Source: Candidatus Thiodictyon syntrophicum
GTDB lineage: Bacteria; Pseudomonadota; Gammaproteobacteria; Chromatiales; Chromatiaceae
NCBI RefSeq assembly: GCF_002813775.1
Contig: NZ_CP020370.1
Location: forward strand, 5,543,501-5,607,500
DNA length: 64,000 bases
Reading direction: 5' to 3'
How positions within the stretch are numbered: position 1 is the stretch's first letter; every line of letters starts with the position of its first letter. Positions 27,939 to 36,242 of this stretch are shown here, piece after piece. The notes beneath the pieces were generated by a model. That model had not been told where the DNA came from. It searched no databases and saw nothing but the letters and a program-made list of their open reading frames with translations. The position numbers and the translations under genes were made by a program.

Positions 27939-28261
27939 CCGCCGCCGGGAACGGCGCCCGACCCCGGCACGCCGGCGACCACCGGTGCTGGCAACCGCTG
28001 GCCTGGCGAGCGTGACGCATGCCCGAGTACCGGTCCGACAACCCTCCCGGCACCTGCCAAACCTTCTGCCGCAACCCCCGGTCAGGGCCAACGCACCCCG
28101 CAGCGGCCAACGCCAGCGCCCAACGGCGCCGACGCCGCCCAATGTCAGCCGGCGGCAGGGTTATGCTTCAGGGCTGCACTACGGTCAATGTGGGCAGTAG
28201 CCTTAGGCGCTTTGTGCGATAATTACAGGCTGAGCTTTCCGACCCAAGGTCCGAGACCAGC

Positions 28262-29479
28262 ATGGAGTTACCCACGACTGCCGGGCCCAGGACCAAGGTC
28301 CTGGCCCTGTCCTCGCTCTACCCGAGCACGGCGCTCCCCCAAAACGGCATCTTCATCGAGCACCGGCTTCGCCACCTGCTGGCATCGGGGCTGGTAGACC
28401 TGCGGGTCGTCAGTCCCGTGCCCTGGTTTCCGCTGGCCGGCGCCCGCTTCGGCCGCTATGCCGCGTTCGCCCAGGTCCCGGCGCGCGAGGAGCGCTTCGG
28501 CATTCCGGTCACTTACCCGCGCTTTCCCACCATCCCGAAGGTCGGGATGACGCTCGCCCCCGCCCTGATGGCGGCGGCGCTCTATCCAAAGCTGCGCCGG
28601 CTGCTCGCGAGCGGTGACTTCGCCTTCGAGGTCATCGACTCCTACTACATCTACCCGGACGGCGTGGCCGCCGTCTGGCTGGGCCGGATGCTCAAGCGGC
28701 CGGTCATCATCAGCGCCCTGGGGACCGACATCAATCTGATCCCGCGCTATCGGCTGGCGCGGCGGATGATCCAGTGGGCGGCGCACCATGCCGCCGGGAT
28801 CACCACGGTGTGTCAGGCGCTCAAGGATGGGATGGTGGACCTGGGCGTCGATGCGGCGCGCATCCGTGTCGTTCTGCATGGCGTCGATCTGGAACTCTTC
28901 CGCCCGCCCGCGGACCGGGAGGCACTGCGCGGACGTCTGGGTCTGACCCGCCCCACCCTGCTGTCGGTCGGTCACCTGATCGAACGCAAGGGTCACAACT
29001 TCGCCATCGAGGCCCTGGCCGAGCTTCCCGACATGGATCTCGTGATCGCCGGCTACGGACCGGAAGAGGGCGCACTGCGCCGCTTGGCGAGCCGCCTTGG
29101 GGTCGCGGACCGGGTGCGTTTTCTGGGCTTCGTCGATCAGGCGGCGCTGCGTGATTGGTATGGCGCTGCCGATTGCCTGGTCCTGGCCTCCAGCCGGGAG
29201 GGGATTGCCAATGTCATTCTGGAAGCGCTCGCCTGCGGCACGCCGGTGGCGGCAACCCGGGTCTGGGGTGCGCCGGAGGTGATCGACAATCCCGCCGCCG
29301 GGGTCCTGATCGAGGAGCGCTCGGGGCGGGGCGTGGCGGCCGGCGTCAGGGCCTTGCGCGGCGTGGCGCAAGACCGAGACGCCACCCGCCGCCAGGCGGA
29401 GCGCTTTCGCTGGGAGCAAACCACGCACGACCATCTCGCGGTGCTTGCAGACGCACTGTCGTCCGGCGCCATACCTTGA
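28262..29479 (+). CDS. Glycosyltransferase family 4
   Basis: 405 residues, GT-B fold. The N-terminal V-L-A-L-S-S-L-Y-P-S-T-A-L-P-Q-N-G-I-F-I-E-H-R-L-R is typical of GT4 enzymes from exosortase-linked polysaccharide loci. The C-terminal donor-binding half shows L-S-V-G-H-L-I-E-R-K-G and the E-x7-E motif in R-E-G-I-A-N-V-I-L-E-A-L-A-C-G-T-P-V. It probably adds a sugar to an extracellular polysaccharide or glycolipid precursor at the inner membrane face. It is convergent with a second GT4 gene. Confidence 0.85.
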   Translation: MELPTTAGPRTKVLALSSLYPSTALPQNGIFIEHRLRHLLASGLVDLRVVSPVPWFPLAGARFGRYAAFAQVPAREERFGIPVTYPRFPTIPKVGMTLAPALMAAALYPKLRRLLASGDFAFEVIDSYYIYPDGVAAVWLGRMLKRPVIISALGTDINLIPRYRLARRMIQWAAHHAAGITTVCQALKDGMVDLGVDAARIRVVLHGVDLELFRPPADREALRGRLGLTRPTLLSVGHLIERKGHNFAIEALAELPDMDLVIAGYGPEEGALRRLASRLGVADRVRFLGFVDQAALRDWYGAADCLVLASSREGIANVILEALACGTPVAATRVWGAPEVIDNPAAGVLIEERSGRGVAAGVRALRGVAQDRDATRRQAERFRWEQTTHDHLAVLADALSSGAIP

Positions 29480-29497
29480 TCCATCGCTCAAGAAAGA

Positions 29498-29706
29498 AAT
29501 TCTCTCACGGAGACACGGAGACACAAAGAAAGAGATTATTAAAAACAGTCATCTGCGTCGGTTAGGATATGCAATGCAGCGACCCGTCCGCGGTCGATTC
29601 TGTGTCTGACAATCACCCGGCGTTGATCTCAGCTTGCTGGTTGGACATCTGAAGCGCTGTTATCCAGTCCTTATTCTCCGTGTCTTTGTGTCTCCGTGAG
29701 AGAATT
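29498..29706. repeat. Inverted repeat pair between convergent glycosyltransferase genes
   Basis: TCTCACGGAGACACGGAGAC (arm 29498-29532) and its inverse (arm 29672-29706), about 35 bp each, enclose 139 bp without a gene. This sequence type is common between genes of various proteobacteria and could form a long hairpin or a bidirectional terminator. Confidence 0.7.
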
Positions 29707-29716
29707 TGGTCTGAAT

Positions 29717-30892
29717 TCAGGCGAGCGCGTCATACACACGCGTATAGCCGCCGATCATCGCGGCCTGGCTGAAGACCGCGACCGCCCGGTCGCGGCCGGC
29801 GCGCCCATGCGCGGCCAGTCGCGTCGGATCGGTCAGGTTGCCGTGCAGCGACCGCGCCAGTGCCGCGGGGTCCGCGGCCGGGACCAGGTCACCGGTAACC
29901 CCCTCCAGCACCAGTTCGGGATTGCCGCCGACCCGGGTCGCCACCACCGGCAGCCCGCTCGCCATCGCCTCCAGCAGGGTGTTGGAGATCCCCTCACGCC
30001 GGGACGGGAGCACGAAGAGGTCCATACAGCGATAGAGATCGGGGATATCGTCGCGAAAGCCCGGCAGCCAGGCGTGGTCCTGGAACCCGGCCGCGGCCAG
30101 CACCGCCTGCATCGGCGCGCGCAGGGCCCCGTCACCGACGACGAGCAGACGTACACGCCGACTCAGTTCGGGGTGGGCTTGCAGCAGTCCGACCAGGGCC
30201 TGGGCGAGGGTGACCTGGTCCTTGACCGGCTCCAGACGCCCGATGGTGCCGATCACCAGTGCGTCATCCGGAGCGAAACCGCTCGGGAGCAGGTGCCGCG
30301 GCCGCGCCCCCGGGGCGAAACGCTCGATATCCACGCCATTGTAGACAACCGACAGGTCCCGGGGCGGAATCCCGACCTCGGCGTTAAGCCACTGCTTGAG
30401 GTCGGCCGACATCGTGATGTAGTGCCCGACCAGCAGGCGGCTCAAGCGCCGCAGGCGGTTGTAGCGTTGGTGGCGCCCCTCGAGCTCCACGGCGTCCAGG
30501 CCATGCTCGCTGTGGACCAGTCGGCGCACCCCGGCGAGCCGGGCCGGCACCAGCATGTCGATGGCGGGCAGGTTGCGCGTATGTACGAGCCAGGGGCGCA
30601 ACTGCCGCAGGGCGCGGTAGACCCGGGCATAGGCGGCCGGGTCCTTGCCCGTCTGCTTGCCGATCTCGATGATCGGGACCGCGGGCCGACGGATGCGCTC
30701 CTTGAAATCGGTCGCGTGGCTCAGACACAGGATGGCGTGCCGATAGCGCTCGGTCGGCATCCAGTTGATCAGGTTGACCACACCGTTCTCCAGGCCGCCG
30801 TAGTCGAGCTTGAAGATGATGTGACAAATCAATCGGCGGTGGTCTGGTTCGCGGGGTTCGCGGGGGTCGCGGGAAACTGGGGTCATGGTCAC
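29717..30892 (-). CDS. PEP-CTERM/exosortase-associated sugar transferase (TIGR03088-like)
   Basis: 391 residues, GT-B family 4. The opening R-L-I-C-H-I-I-F-K-L-D-Y-G-G-L-E-N-G-V-V-N-L and H-T-R-N-L-P-A-I-D resemble the TIGR03088 group linked to exosortase A loci. The donor-binding region includes G-T-I-G-R-L-E-P-V-K-D, L-V-V-G-D-G and the E-x7-E stretch R-E-G-I-S-N-T-L-L-E-A-M-A-S-G-L-P-V. The role is EPS biosynthesis. Together with three PEP-CTERM proteins nearby it indicates an exosortase-type surface system, although the sortase itself is outside the window. Confidence 0.85.
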   Translation of the reverse strand: MTMTPVSRDPREPREPDHRRLICHIIFKLDYGGLENGVVNLINWMPTERYRHAILCLSHATDFKERIRRPAVPIIEIGKQTGKDPAAYARVYRALRQLRPWLVHTRNLPAIDMLVPARLAGVRRLVHSEHGLDAVELEGRHQRYNRLRRLSRLLVGHYITMSADLKQWLNAEVGIPPRDLSVVYNGVDIERFAPGARPRHLLPSGFAPDDALVIGTIGRLEPVKDQVTLAQALVGLLQAHPELSRRVRLLVVGDGALRAPMQAVLAAAGFQDHAWLPGFRDDIPDLYRCMDLFVLPSRREGISNTLLEAMASGLPVVATRVGGNPELVLEGVTGDLVPAADPAALARSLHGNLTDPTRLAAHGRAGRDRAVAVFSQAAMIGGYTRVYDALA

Positions 30893-31540
30893 TCATCCAA
30901 AAAAATCCACAGATGAACACAGATGAACACAGATTGAATTGTCATGCGCTTATCGCTAGTGTCACAAGCACCGGCAAGGTGGGTCGCCAGCTAATCGTAA
31001 ATCAATGAATAATCTGTGTTCATCTGTGTGCAACTGTGGATAACTGCTCTTTCCAGGTTCATCTGACAGGCCTCGCGATGCGCACGCGCGGGGGTGCGTG
31101 GGGCCGCGGTTCAGGAGGGGGCCTTGGTCATCCGTGCGGCATCGGTCCGCGCAGCGGACCCTACGGGCTCGCAGCAGGTCCGCGGGGCGGACCGACCGCC
31201 GGGCGCACGCCGCGAGCGCAGTGGTCAGGGCGAGGGAGGGAAGCGCCAGGATAACCCGTACCACGCCCGCCGCGGCGAGTCTTGGGAGCACGCCAACACC
31301 GGCCACGGCGCACCAATTAGGCCCCGACCTGGCACTGAATGCGCGATCTTGGGGCAGCTTGCCGGACCAAGACCACCGCCGCTGGCGCGGCAGACGAGCC
31401 GATTCGGCGATCCACTCAAGCAATCGGGCCTGACCGCCCACCTTGGCCCAGGCCCGCAGACAGCGCCGGGGCTACCACAGTCACTGGCACGCAACGTGCT
31501 TACTCAAGGGATACACCCCGAGCCACAAGGCAGTCGCACC
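30893..31540. repeat. Repeat-bearing intergenic region
   Basis: Two inverted arms, CACAGATGAACACAGATGAA (about 30905-30938) and its inverse (about 31012-31041), are followed by a GGTCCGCGCAGCGGACC palindrome segment (about 31120-31180). A frame open upstream of 31541 reads through this region but is compositionally repeat DNA. No gene accepted. Confidence 0.6.
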
Positions 31541-32943
31541 ATGCTAAGGCAATTCCAATCCAGTGGCGGCGGTCAGGTCCAGTCCAAACAGGCTGGCCCC
31601 GCGATGGCCTACCACGAGTTCTACAGCGACAACTTCGTACCGCGCGAACATTATCGCCCGATGTGGGAACACATCCAGGGGACCGGGCAGCAGATGCTCG
31701 GCGCCAAGGCGCACGAGGCCCACCTGGCGCTGCACACCGAAGGCGTCACCTTCACCGTCTACTCCGACCAGGACGAGGGGATCGAGCGGGTCTGGCCCTT
31801 CGATATCCTGCCGCGCATCATCACCGCCGATGAATGGACCATGCTGGAGGCCGGGCTCAAGCAGCGCATCCGCGCCCTGAACCTGTTCCTGAAAGACCTC
31901 TACCACGGCCAGCGCATCCTCAAAGACGGGGTGGTCCCCCCGGAACTGATCTACCGCGGCAAGGACTTCCGCCGCGAGATCATGGACATCGATCCGCCCC
32001 ACGACATCTACACCCACATCAGCGGGATCGATCTGATCCGCGACGAGGAGGGGCGCTATCTGGTCCTGGAGGACAACCTGCGCACCCCCTCGGGCGTGTC
32101 CTACATGATCGAGAACCGGATCGTGGAGCGGCGCATACTCCCGGAGTTCTTCGCCCGCTACAAGGTCCGGCGCGTCGAGCACTACCCCGCCCTGCTGCTC
32201 CAGGCCCTGCGCTTCCTCTCCCCGCGCGGCCCCGACGAGGCCACCATCGTGGTCCTGACCCCCGGCATCTTCAACTCCGCCTATTTCGAGCACACCTTCC
32301 TCGCCAAGGAAATGGGCGTGGAACTGGCCGAGGGCCGGGATCTCGTGTGCGAGAACGACAAGGTCTATCTCAAGACCACGCAGGGGTTGCGCCGGGTGGA
32401 CGTGGTCTACCGGCGGGTGGACGACGACTTCCTGGACCCCCTGGTGTTCCGCGCCGACTCCACCCTGGGGGTCGCCGGGATCATCGACGCCTGGCGCGCC
32501 GGCAACGTGGCCCTGGTGAACGCACCGGGCAGCGGCATCGCCGATGACAAGGCGGTCTATGCCTATGTCCCGGAGATCATCCGCTACTACCTGGGGGAGG
32601 CGCCGATCTTACAGAACGTGCCCACCTACCAGATGACCGACCACCAGGACCGCGCCTATGTGCTGGATAACATGGAGCGGATGGTCGTCAAGGCGGTCGC
32701 GGAGTCCGGCGGCTACGGCATGTTGATGGGCCCCTCCTCCACGGCTGCCCAACGGGCCGAGTTTGTCAAGAAGATCAACGACAACCCGCGTAACTACATC
32801 GCCCAACCAGTGGTGCAGTTGTCGCGCCATATCTGTTATCTGGACGGGGAACTGGAGTCACGCCACCTGGATCTGCGCCCCTTCATCATCTACGGCGACG
32901 GCATCGAGGTGGTGCCCGGGGGACTCACGCGCGTGGCCCTGAC

Positions 32944-34903
32944 TAGGGTGTTCAATATCTCACCTATATCGCAAATTAAATTCATGCAGTTTTCGTGTTT
33001 GACACAAAATCAATGAGAGCACGCCGACGCCGGGCCAGCATCGACGCACCGAGGTGCGTTGTCGCCCACTGCTCGACATCAATAGTACGCACCGATTCCA
33101 TCGCCTCCTGAATCAACGGAGTCGCTAGGTCGGCGATGAAGGCAGGAATCGCAAGCACCAGCTTACCGATCTCCTTGAGCGGCCCCCTGGTGGTGAAGCA
33201 TTTGTATTTCCCGAAGACCGATTCGATGATATCGGAGGAGGCCAGCCAGACACTATCAGTCGGGATCTTGGCGGATTCCAATGCGACCTTCGCGAGAATC
33301 TGTTGGGTAAAGGCCGCCGCCCGTGGGGTGAGCGTTGACGGCGGTGGCAGCGTGGCCTGGAGTGATTCTTGGGAGCCCTGCTGAAGACCCGTGGATTTGA
33401 GATGCGACTGAATCAGCTTGGATTGCGCCATCATTTGCGCGTAATCCACCAGGTCATCCCGGTAGGACAGTAGCCAGGCAAAGCCGTCAAGGAAGCGGCT
33501 GTACCCGGCGTCCGCTTGCTGCCAGAACACATCGTCGAGCGTATCACTCTCGAGGTCTGAGTGTGTCTGCAGTGCCTGGCAAAAAGCCGCCCGGTCGGGA
33601 TAGCGAATGCCGACGATGGCCCGCAATGGGTGCGCCCGGGCGGCGCCGAACCGCGCGCACAGGTGCTCCCATGCCGACCACTTCAGGACGTATTGCGCGC
33701 GGATCGCGCTGAAGTCGCCGCGATCATGGTAGGCGAGGACGCGTTGTGCCCACCGCACATGGACATCCAGATTCATAAAACGCGCCTTGATGCGCTGCCG
33801 AGGCGGCAGCAAGAAGGCGAGATCGGTCTGCTGCAAGGACGACCACGCGCGGCGACAGTGCGCCAGCAAGGACTCCCAGCGCGCATCTCGGCCCATCTCG
33901 GCCTTGAGCCGCGTCGCAATAAGATGCGATATATCATAAGTATAGACGCAGGCAGTGGCGTGCTCCTGAAACAAGGCGATGCCCTTGTGCAGGTCGCTGC
34001 CGTGGTCGGCAACGATCTGGACTGGTGGACCGGTGCGTTGCGCAACGCGCCTGAGCACTTGTGCGACCCACGCTCCCGTGCTGTGTGTTGTGATCTCCAC
34101 GGCCAGCACCTGCATGGCGCCGTGACACGGGCTGTAACCGCTCTGGGCCAGTGCACTCACCGGAATACCCAGGATGACGAGGCACTTGGACGCCCCCAAG
34201 GCGATCGTATGGTCGGCGACGTAGATCCAATCCGTGCGCCATTGCGGTTGGCGATTGAGAATCGCGAGACCGCAGCGATAGACCCAGTTGAGCACGGTGG
34301 TGTGGGCTGGCGCCGCCACCGGGAGTGACGCGCCGAACAGATTCAATACCCGCGCCACCCCGCGGCTGCCGAGCCCCGCGTGCAGATACAGCCGCATGGT
34401 TAACTGCATGACCATGACCGAATAGTGATGGCCGACCGGCGGGGACAGCGCAAGGTGTGGTGGCTCATCCGCTGGTTCGTCATCCGCCGGCGCCGCGGCC
34501 TCTTCGGCTCCCGTTCGCGCACGCTCCGCCTTTAGCGCACGCGCCTTCCACTGCGCGCGGCTGTGCTCCAGATCCCGAATCTTGACCTCCGCGGCCCGCA
34601 GGCGCTGCTGCCGCTCCAACGCTTTCGCCTTCCAGGCATCACGTGATCGCTGGAACAGGTTGGCCAGACGGCTCGCTGGGCTCTTGAATGCATTCATCAC
34701 GTCGTGCGTGCTCCGGCAAGGCGGTCAGATCACCGCGCCAGTAGACTGATCAAGCGTTCGTCGTTTGTCAACGGCTTGGCATGAGAAAGTGTCGCACGCG
34801 TCATCGTACTCCCCCAAGCACAGAACCGACCGCCGGGCCTTCCAGGCAACACGCTTCTTGCATCGACTTTTCGGCGCCTTTTTAGGTCAGATTGAACACC
34901 CTA
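32944..34903. mobile_element. Insertion sequence in the ATP-grasp gene
   Basis: 1960 bp. Terminal inverted repeats TAGGGTGTTCAAT at 32944-32956 and ATTGAACACCCTA at 34891-34903 are perfect over 13 bp. Target duplication GGCCCTGAC at 32935-32943 and 34904-34912 is perfect over 9 bp. One minus-strand transposase gene. The perfect repeats and duplication suggest recent insertion. Confidence 0.93.
32982..34700 (-). CDS. Transposase of the IS in the ATP-grasp gene
   Basis: 572 residues. The N-terminus is a helical, probably coiled-coil region (S-R-L-A-N-L-F-Q-R through R-A-A-E-V-K-I-R-D-L-E-H). The core has D-W-I-Y-V-A-D-H-T-I near residue 160, Q-I-V-A-D-H-G-S-D-L-H-K-G near 230 and a late S-S-D-I-I-E-S-V-F-G-K-Y-K, candidates for the D, D and E of a DDE/RNase-H fold. 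I do not recognise the IS family. The frame is intact and spans most of the element. Confidence 0.75.
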   Translation of the reverse strand: MMNAFKSPASRLANLFQRSRDAWKAKALERQQRLRAAEVKIRDLEHSRAQWKARALKAERARTGAEEAAAPADDEPADEPPHLALSPPVGHHYSVMVMQLTMRLYLHAGLGSRGVARVLNLFGASLPVAAPAHTTVLNWVYRCGLAILNRQPQWRTDWIYVADHTIALGASKCLVILGIPVSALAQSGYSPCHGAMQVLAVEITTHSTGAWVAQVLRRVAQRTGPPVQIVADHGSDLHKGIALFQEHATACVYTYDISHLIATRLKAEMGRDARWESLLAHCRRAWSSLQQTDLAFLLPPRQRIKARFMNLDVHVRWAQRVLAYHDRGDFSAIRAQYVLKWSAWEHLCARFGAARAHPLRAIVGIRYPDRAAFCQALQTHSDLESDTLDDVFWQQADAGYSRFLDGFAWLLSYRDDLVDYAQMMAQSKLIQSHLKSTGLQQGSQESLQATLPPPSTLTPRAAAFTQQILAKVALESAKIPTDSVWLASSDIIESVFGKYKCFTTRGPLKEIGKLVLAIPAFIADLATPLIQEAMESVRTIDVEQWATTHLGASMLARRRRALIDFVSNTKTA

Positions 34904-34982
34904 GGCCCTGACCAAGGGGTCACTGGTGGTCAATTCATCGCAGGGCGGCGGGAGTAAGGATACCTGGGTCCTCGCGGATTGA

Positions 34983-35279
34983 CTAGCGAGCCGGTAACGA
35001 AACGTTGTCGTTGTCGTTGCCGTTGCCGTTATCGTAATCGGACAAGCGATACAATTTGGGGTGGGAAAGAATCCGGGGCACTCCGATAACCTCGATTACG
35101 ACAACGACAACGGCGCAAAAGCATTCAATGGACTCCCGCGCGGGACTGTGGCATTTGCACGCAACCGCAGCGGGCCGGACGGGGCATTCGCCCCGTCCGG
35201 AACGTTTTCGGGAGGGCTCCGGCGCGCGGCGCACTTCACCTGTGGATTCATTTGCGTTCATTTGCGGACAATCTCCTAA
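34983..35279. repeat. CGTTGT-hexamer palindromic element plus a REP palindrome
   Basis: Element at about 35003-35114: CGTTGT-type hexamers, an inner segment (ATTTGGGGTGGGAAAGAATC) and an inverse arm of ACAACG hexamers. A GGACGGGGCATTCGCCCCG palindrome follows at 35173-35202. Both sit inside the ATP-grasp/alpha-E intergenic gap, so they may affect operon transcription. Confidence 0.75.
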
Positions 35280-36242
35280 ATGTTGAGTCGTATCGGCGAA
35301 TCGCTGTACTGGATGACGCGCAACCTGGAGCGGGCGGACGACACCGCGCGCATCCTGGATATCAATGTCGTCTACATGCTGGAGGCGGATGAGGGCGCCA
35401 CCGAGGAGATGCAGTGGCAGCCGCTGCTGAACATCGTCGGCGCCGATGAACTCTATCCGGTGCGCTATCCGGACAAGCGGGTGACGGTGCAGCGGGTCAT
35501 CCACCTGCTGACCCAGGAGAAGGATAACCCCGGCTCGCTCTACAACAGCGTGCGACTGGCCCGGGAAAACGCCCGGGTGGTGCGTGACCGCATCTCCAGT
35601 GCCATGTGGGAGGCGATGAACGAGTTTTGGCTCTCGGTGGACAAACACCTGAAGACCACGCTGCAACCCTGGCGGGCGGCGGAGTTCTATGCCCATGTCC
35701 ACCGGGAGGTCGCCACCTTCTACGGGCTCGCCCAGAGCACCATGATACGCGGCGAGGCCTACGGGTTCACCGTGCTCGGCAGCCTCCTGGAACGGGCCGA
35801 CATGACCGCGCGTATCCTGGACGTGCGCTACCACCTGCTGCTCCCGGATCTGAGCCTGGTCGGCTCGCCGCTGGACTACTACCAATGGGGCGCGTTGCTC
35901 AAGTCACTGTCCGGGTTCGACGCCTATCGGCGCCAGTACCACGGCGGCATCCGTCCCATCGAGGTGGTGGAGTTCACCGTACTGAATCCGGACTTCCCCC
36001 GCTCCCTGACCTACTGTCTGAACGGCATGGAGCGGGCCCTGGCGCGCATCGGCCTGATCGATCACGGGGAGGTACCGCGGGCCCTGCAGGCACTGCGCGA
36101 ACACCTGACCGTGGCCACCCCGCGGGACATCCTGGACCAGGGCCTGCACGAGTATCTCGACCGCTACCTGGCCCTGTTGGCGGAGCTGGCGACGGCCCTG
36201 CAGGCGGACTACTTCGAGGCCCACCTGGGAGACGCGCCGTGA
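35280..36242 (+). CDS. Alpha-E domain protein (DUF403)
   Basis: 320 residues, entirely helical. The start M-L-S-R-I-G-E-S-L-Y-W-M-T-R-N-L-E-R-A-D-D-T-A-R and the internal repeat L-L-E-R-A-D-M-T-A-R-I-L-D-V-R-Y are hallmarks of the alpha-E family. It is genetically tied to circularly permuted ATP-grasp and transglutaminase-like proteins, in predicted peptide-synthesis or modification systems; no catalytic activity is established. It overlaps the next gene by GTGA. Confidence 0.92.
   Translation: MLSRIGESLYWMTRNLERADDTARILDINVVYMLEADEGATEEMQWQPLLNIVGADELYPVRYPDKRVTVQRVIHLLTQEKDNPGSLYNSVRLARENARVVRDRISSAMWEAMNEFWLSVDKHLKTTLQPWRAAEFYAHVHREVATFYGLAQSTMIRGEAYGFTVLGSLLERADMTARILDVRYHLLLPDLSLVGSPLDYYQWGALLKSLSGFDAYRRQYHGGIRPIEVVEFTVLNPDFPRSLTYCLNGMERALARIGLIDHGEVPRALQALREHLTVATPRDILDQGLHEYLDRYLALLAELATALQADYFEAHLGDAP

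Larger units (their letters stand above)
25368..28176. mobile_element. Insertion sequence carrying a DUF4338 (DruA-like) gene and a DDE transposase
   Basis: 2809 bp with 18-bp perfect terminal inverted repeats CAGCCCTGAAGCATAACC and a 9-bp target duplication CACTACGGT (25359-25367 and 28177-28185). It contains two overlapping genes, DUF4338 then transposase. It landed in the last codons of the GDSL pseudogene. I cannot assign an IS family with confidence. Confidence 0.9.
23837..28200 (+). pseudogene. GDSL esterase with PEP-CTERM tag, broken by a stop codon, a repeat element and an IS
   Basis: Starts with a signal peptide and the GDSL block L-V-V-F-G-D-S-L-S-D-A-G-N; later N-N-F-A-V-G-G-A, W-G-G-P-N-D-I-F and, near the end, Y-F-D-N-V-H-P-T-T-A-A-H (catalytic D-x-x-H). 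Three lesions: TAG at 23990-23992 (codon 52); a 497-bp element at 24552-25048 with 8-bp duplication GCTCGATA; and an IS at 25368-28176 with 9-bp duplication CACTACGGT. Removing each insert plus one duplication joins 23837-24551, 25057-25367 and 28186-28200 in one frame of 347 codons, ending P-A-P-E-T-Y-A-L-I-L-R-G, a PEP-CTERM-like tag. Confidence 0.9.
31541..34982 (+). pseudogene. Circularly permuted ATP-grasp (peptide ligase-like) gene, split by an IS
   Basis: The 5' part (31541-32943) encodes a type 2 circularly permuted ATP-grasp protein (DUF404/407 group): F-Y-S-D-N-F-V-P-R-E-H-Y, V-L-E-D-N-L-R-T-P-S-G-V-S-Y, Y-V-P-E-I-I-R-Y-Y-L-G-E. The IS at 32944-34903 cuts it after V-A-L-T. The tail resumes at 34913 (K-G-S-L-V-V-N-S-S-Q-G-G-G-S-K-D-T-W-V-L-A-D, stop 34980-34982). 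Without the IS and one GGCCCTGAC copy it is a clean 491-codon frame. The truncated product (stop at 33014-33016) lacks about 23 C-terminal residues and gains about 24 from the IS; that may or may not inactivate it. It heads the alpha-E/transglutaminase operon. Confidence 0.92.

Noticed and set aside
25368-28176. A Druantia defence system
   Set aside because: Only the DUF4338 gene is present and it lies within IS boundaries; druB-E and the helicase are absent.
31094-31540. N-terminal extension of the ATP-grasp gene
   Set aside because: The extension is translated from repeat DNA and has no family similarity; ATG 31541 or 31604 is the more sensible start.
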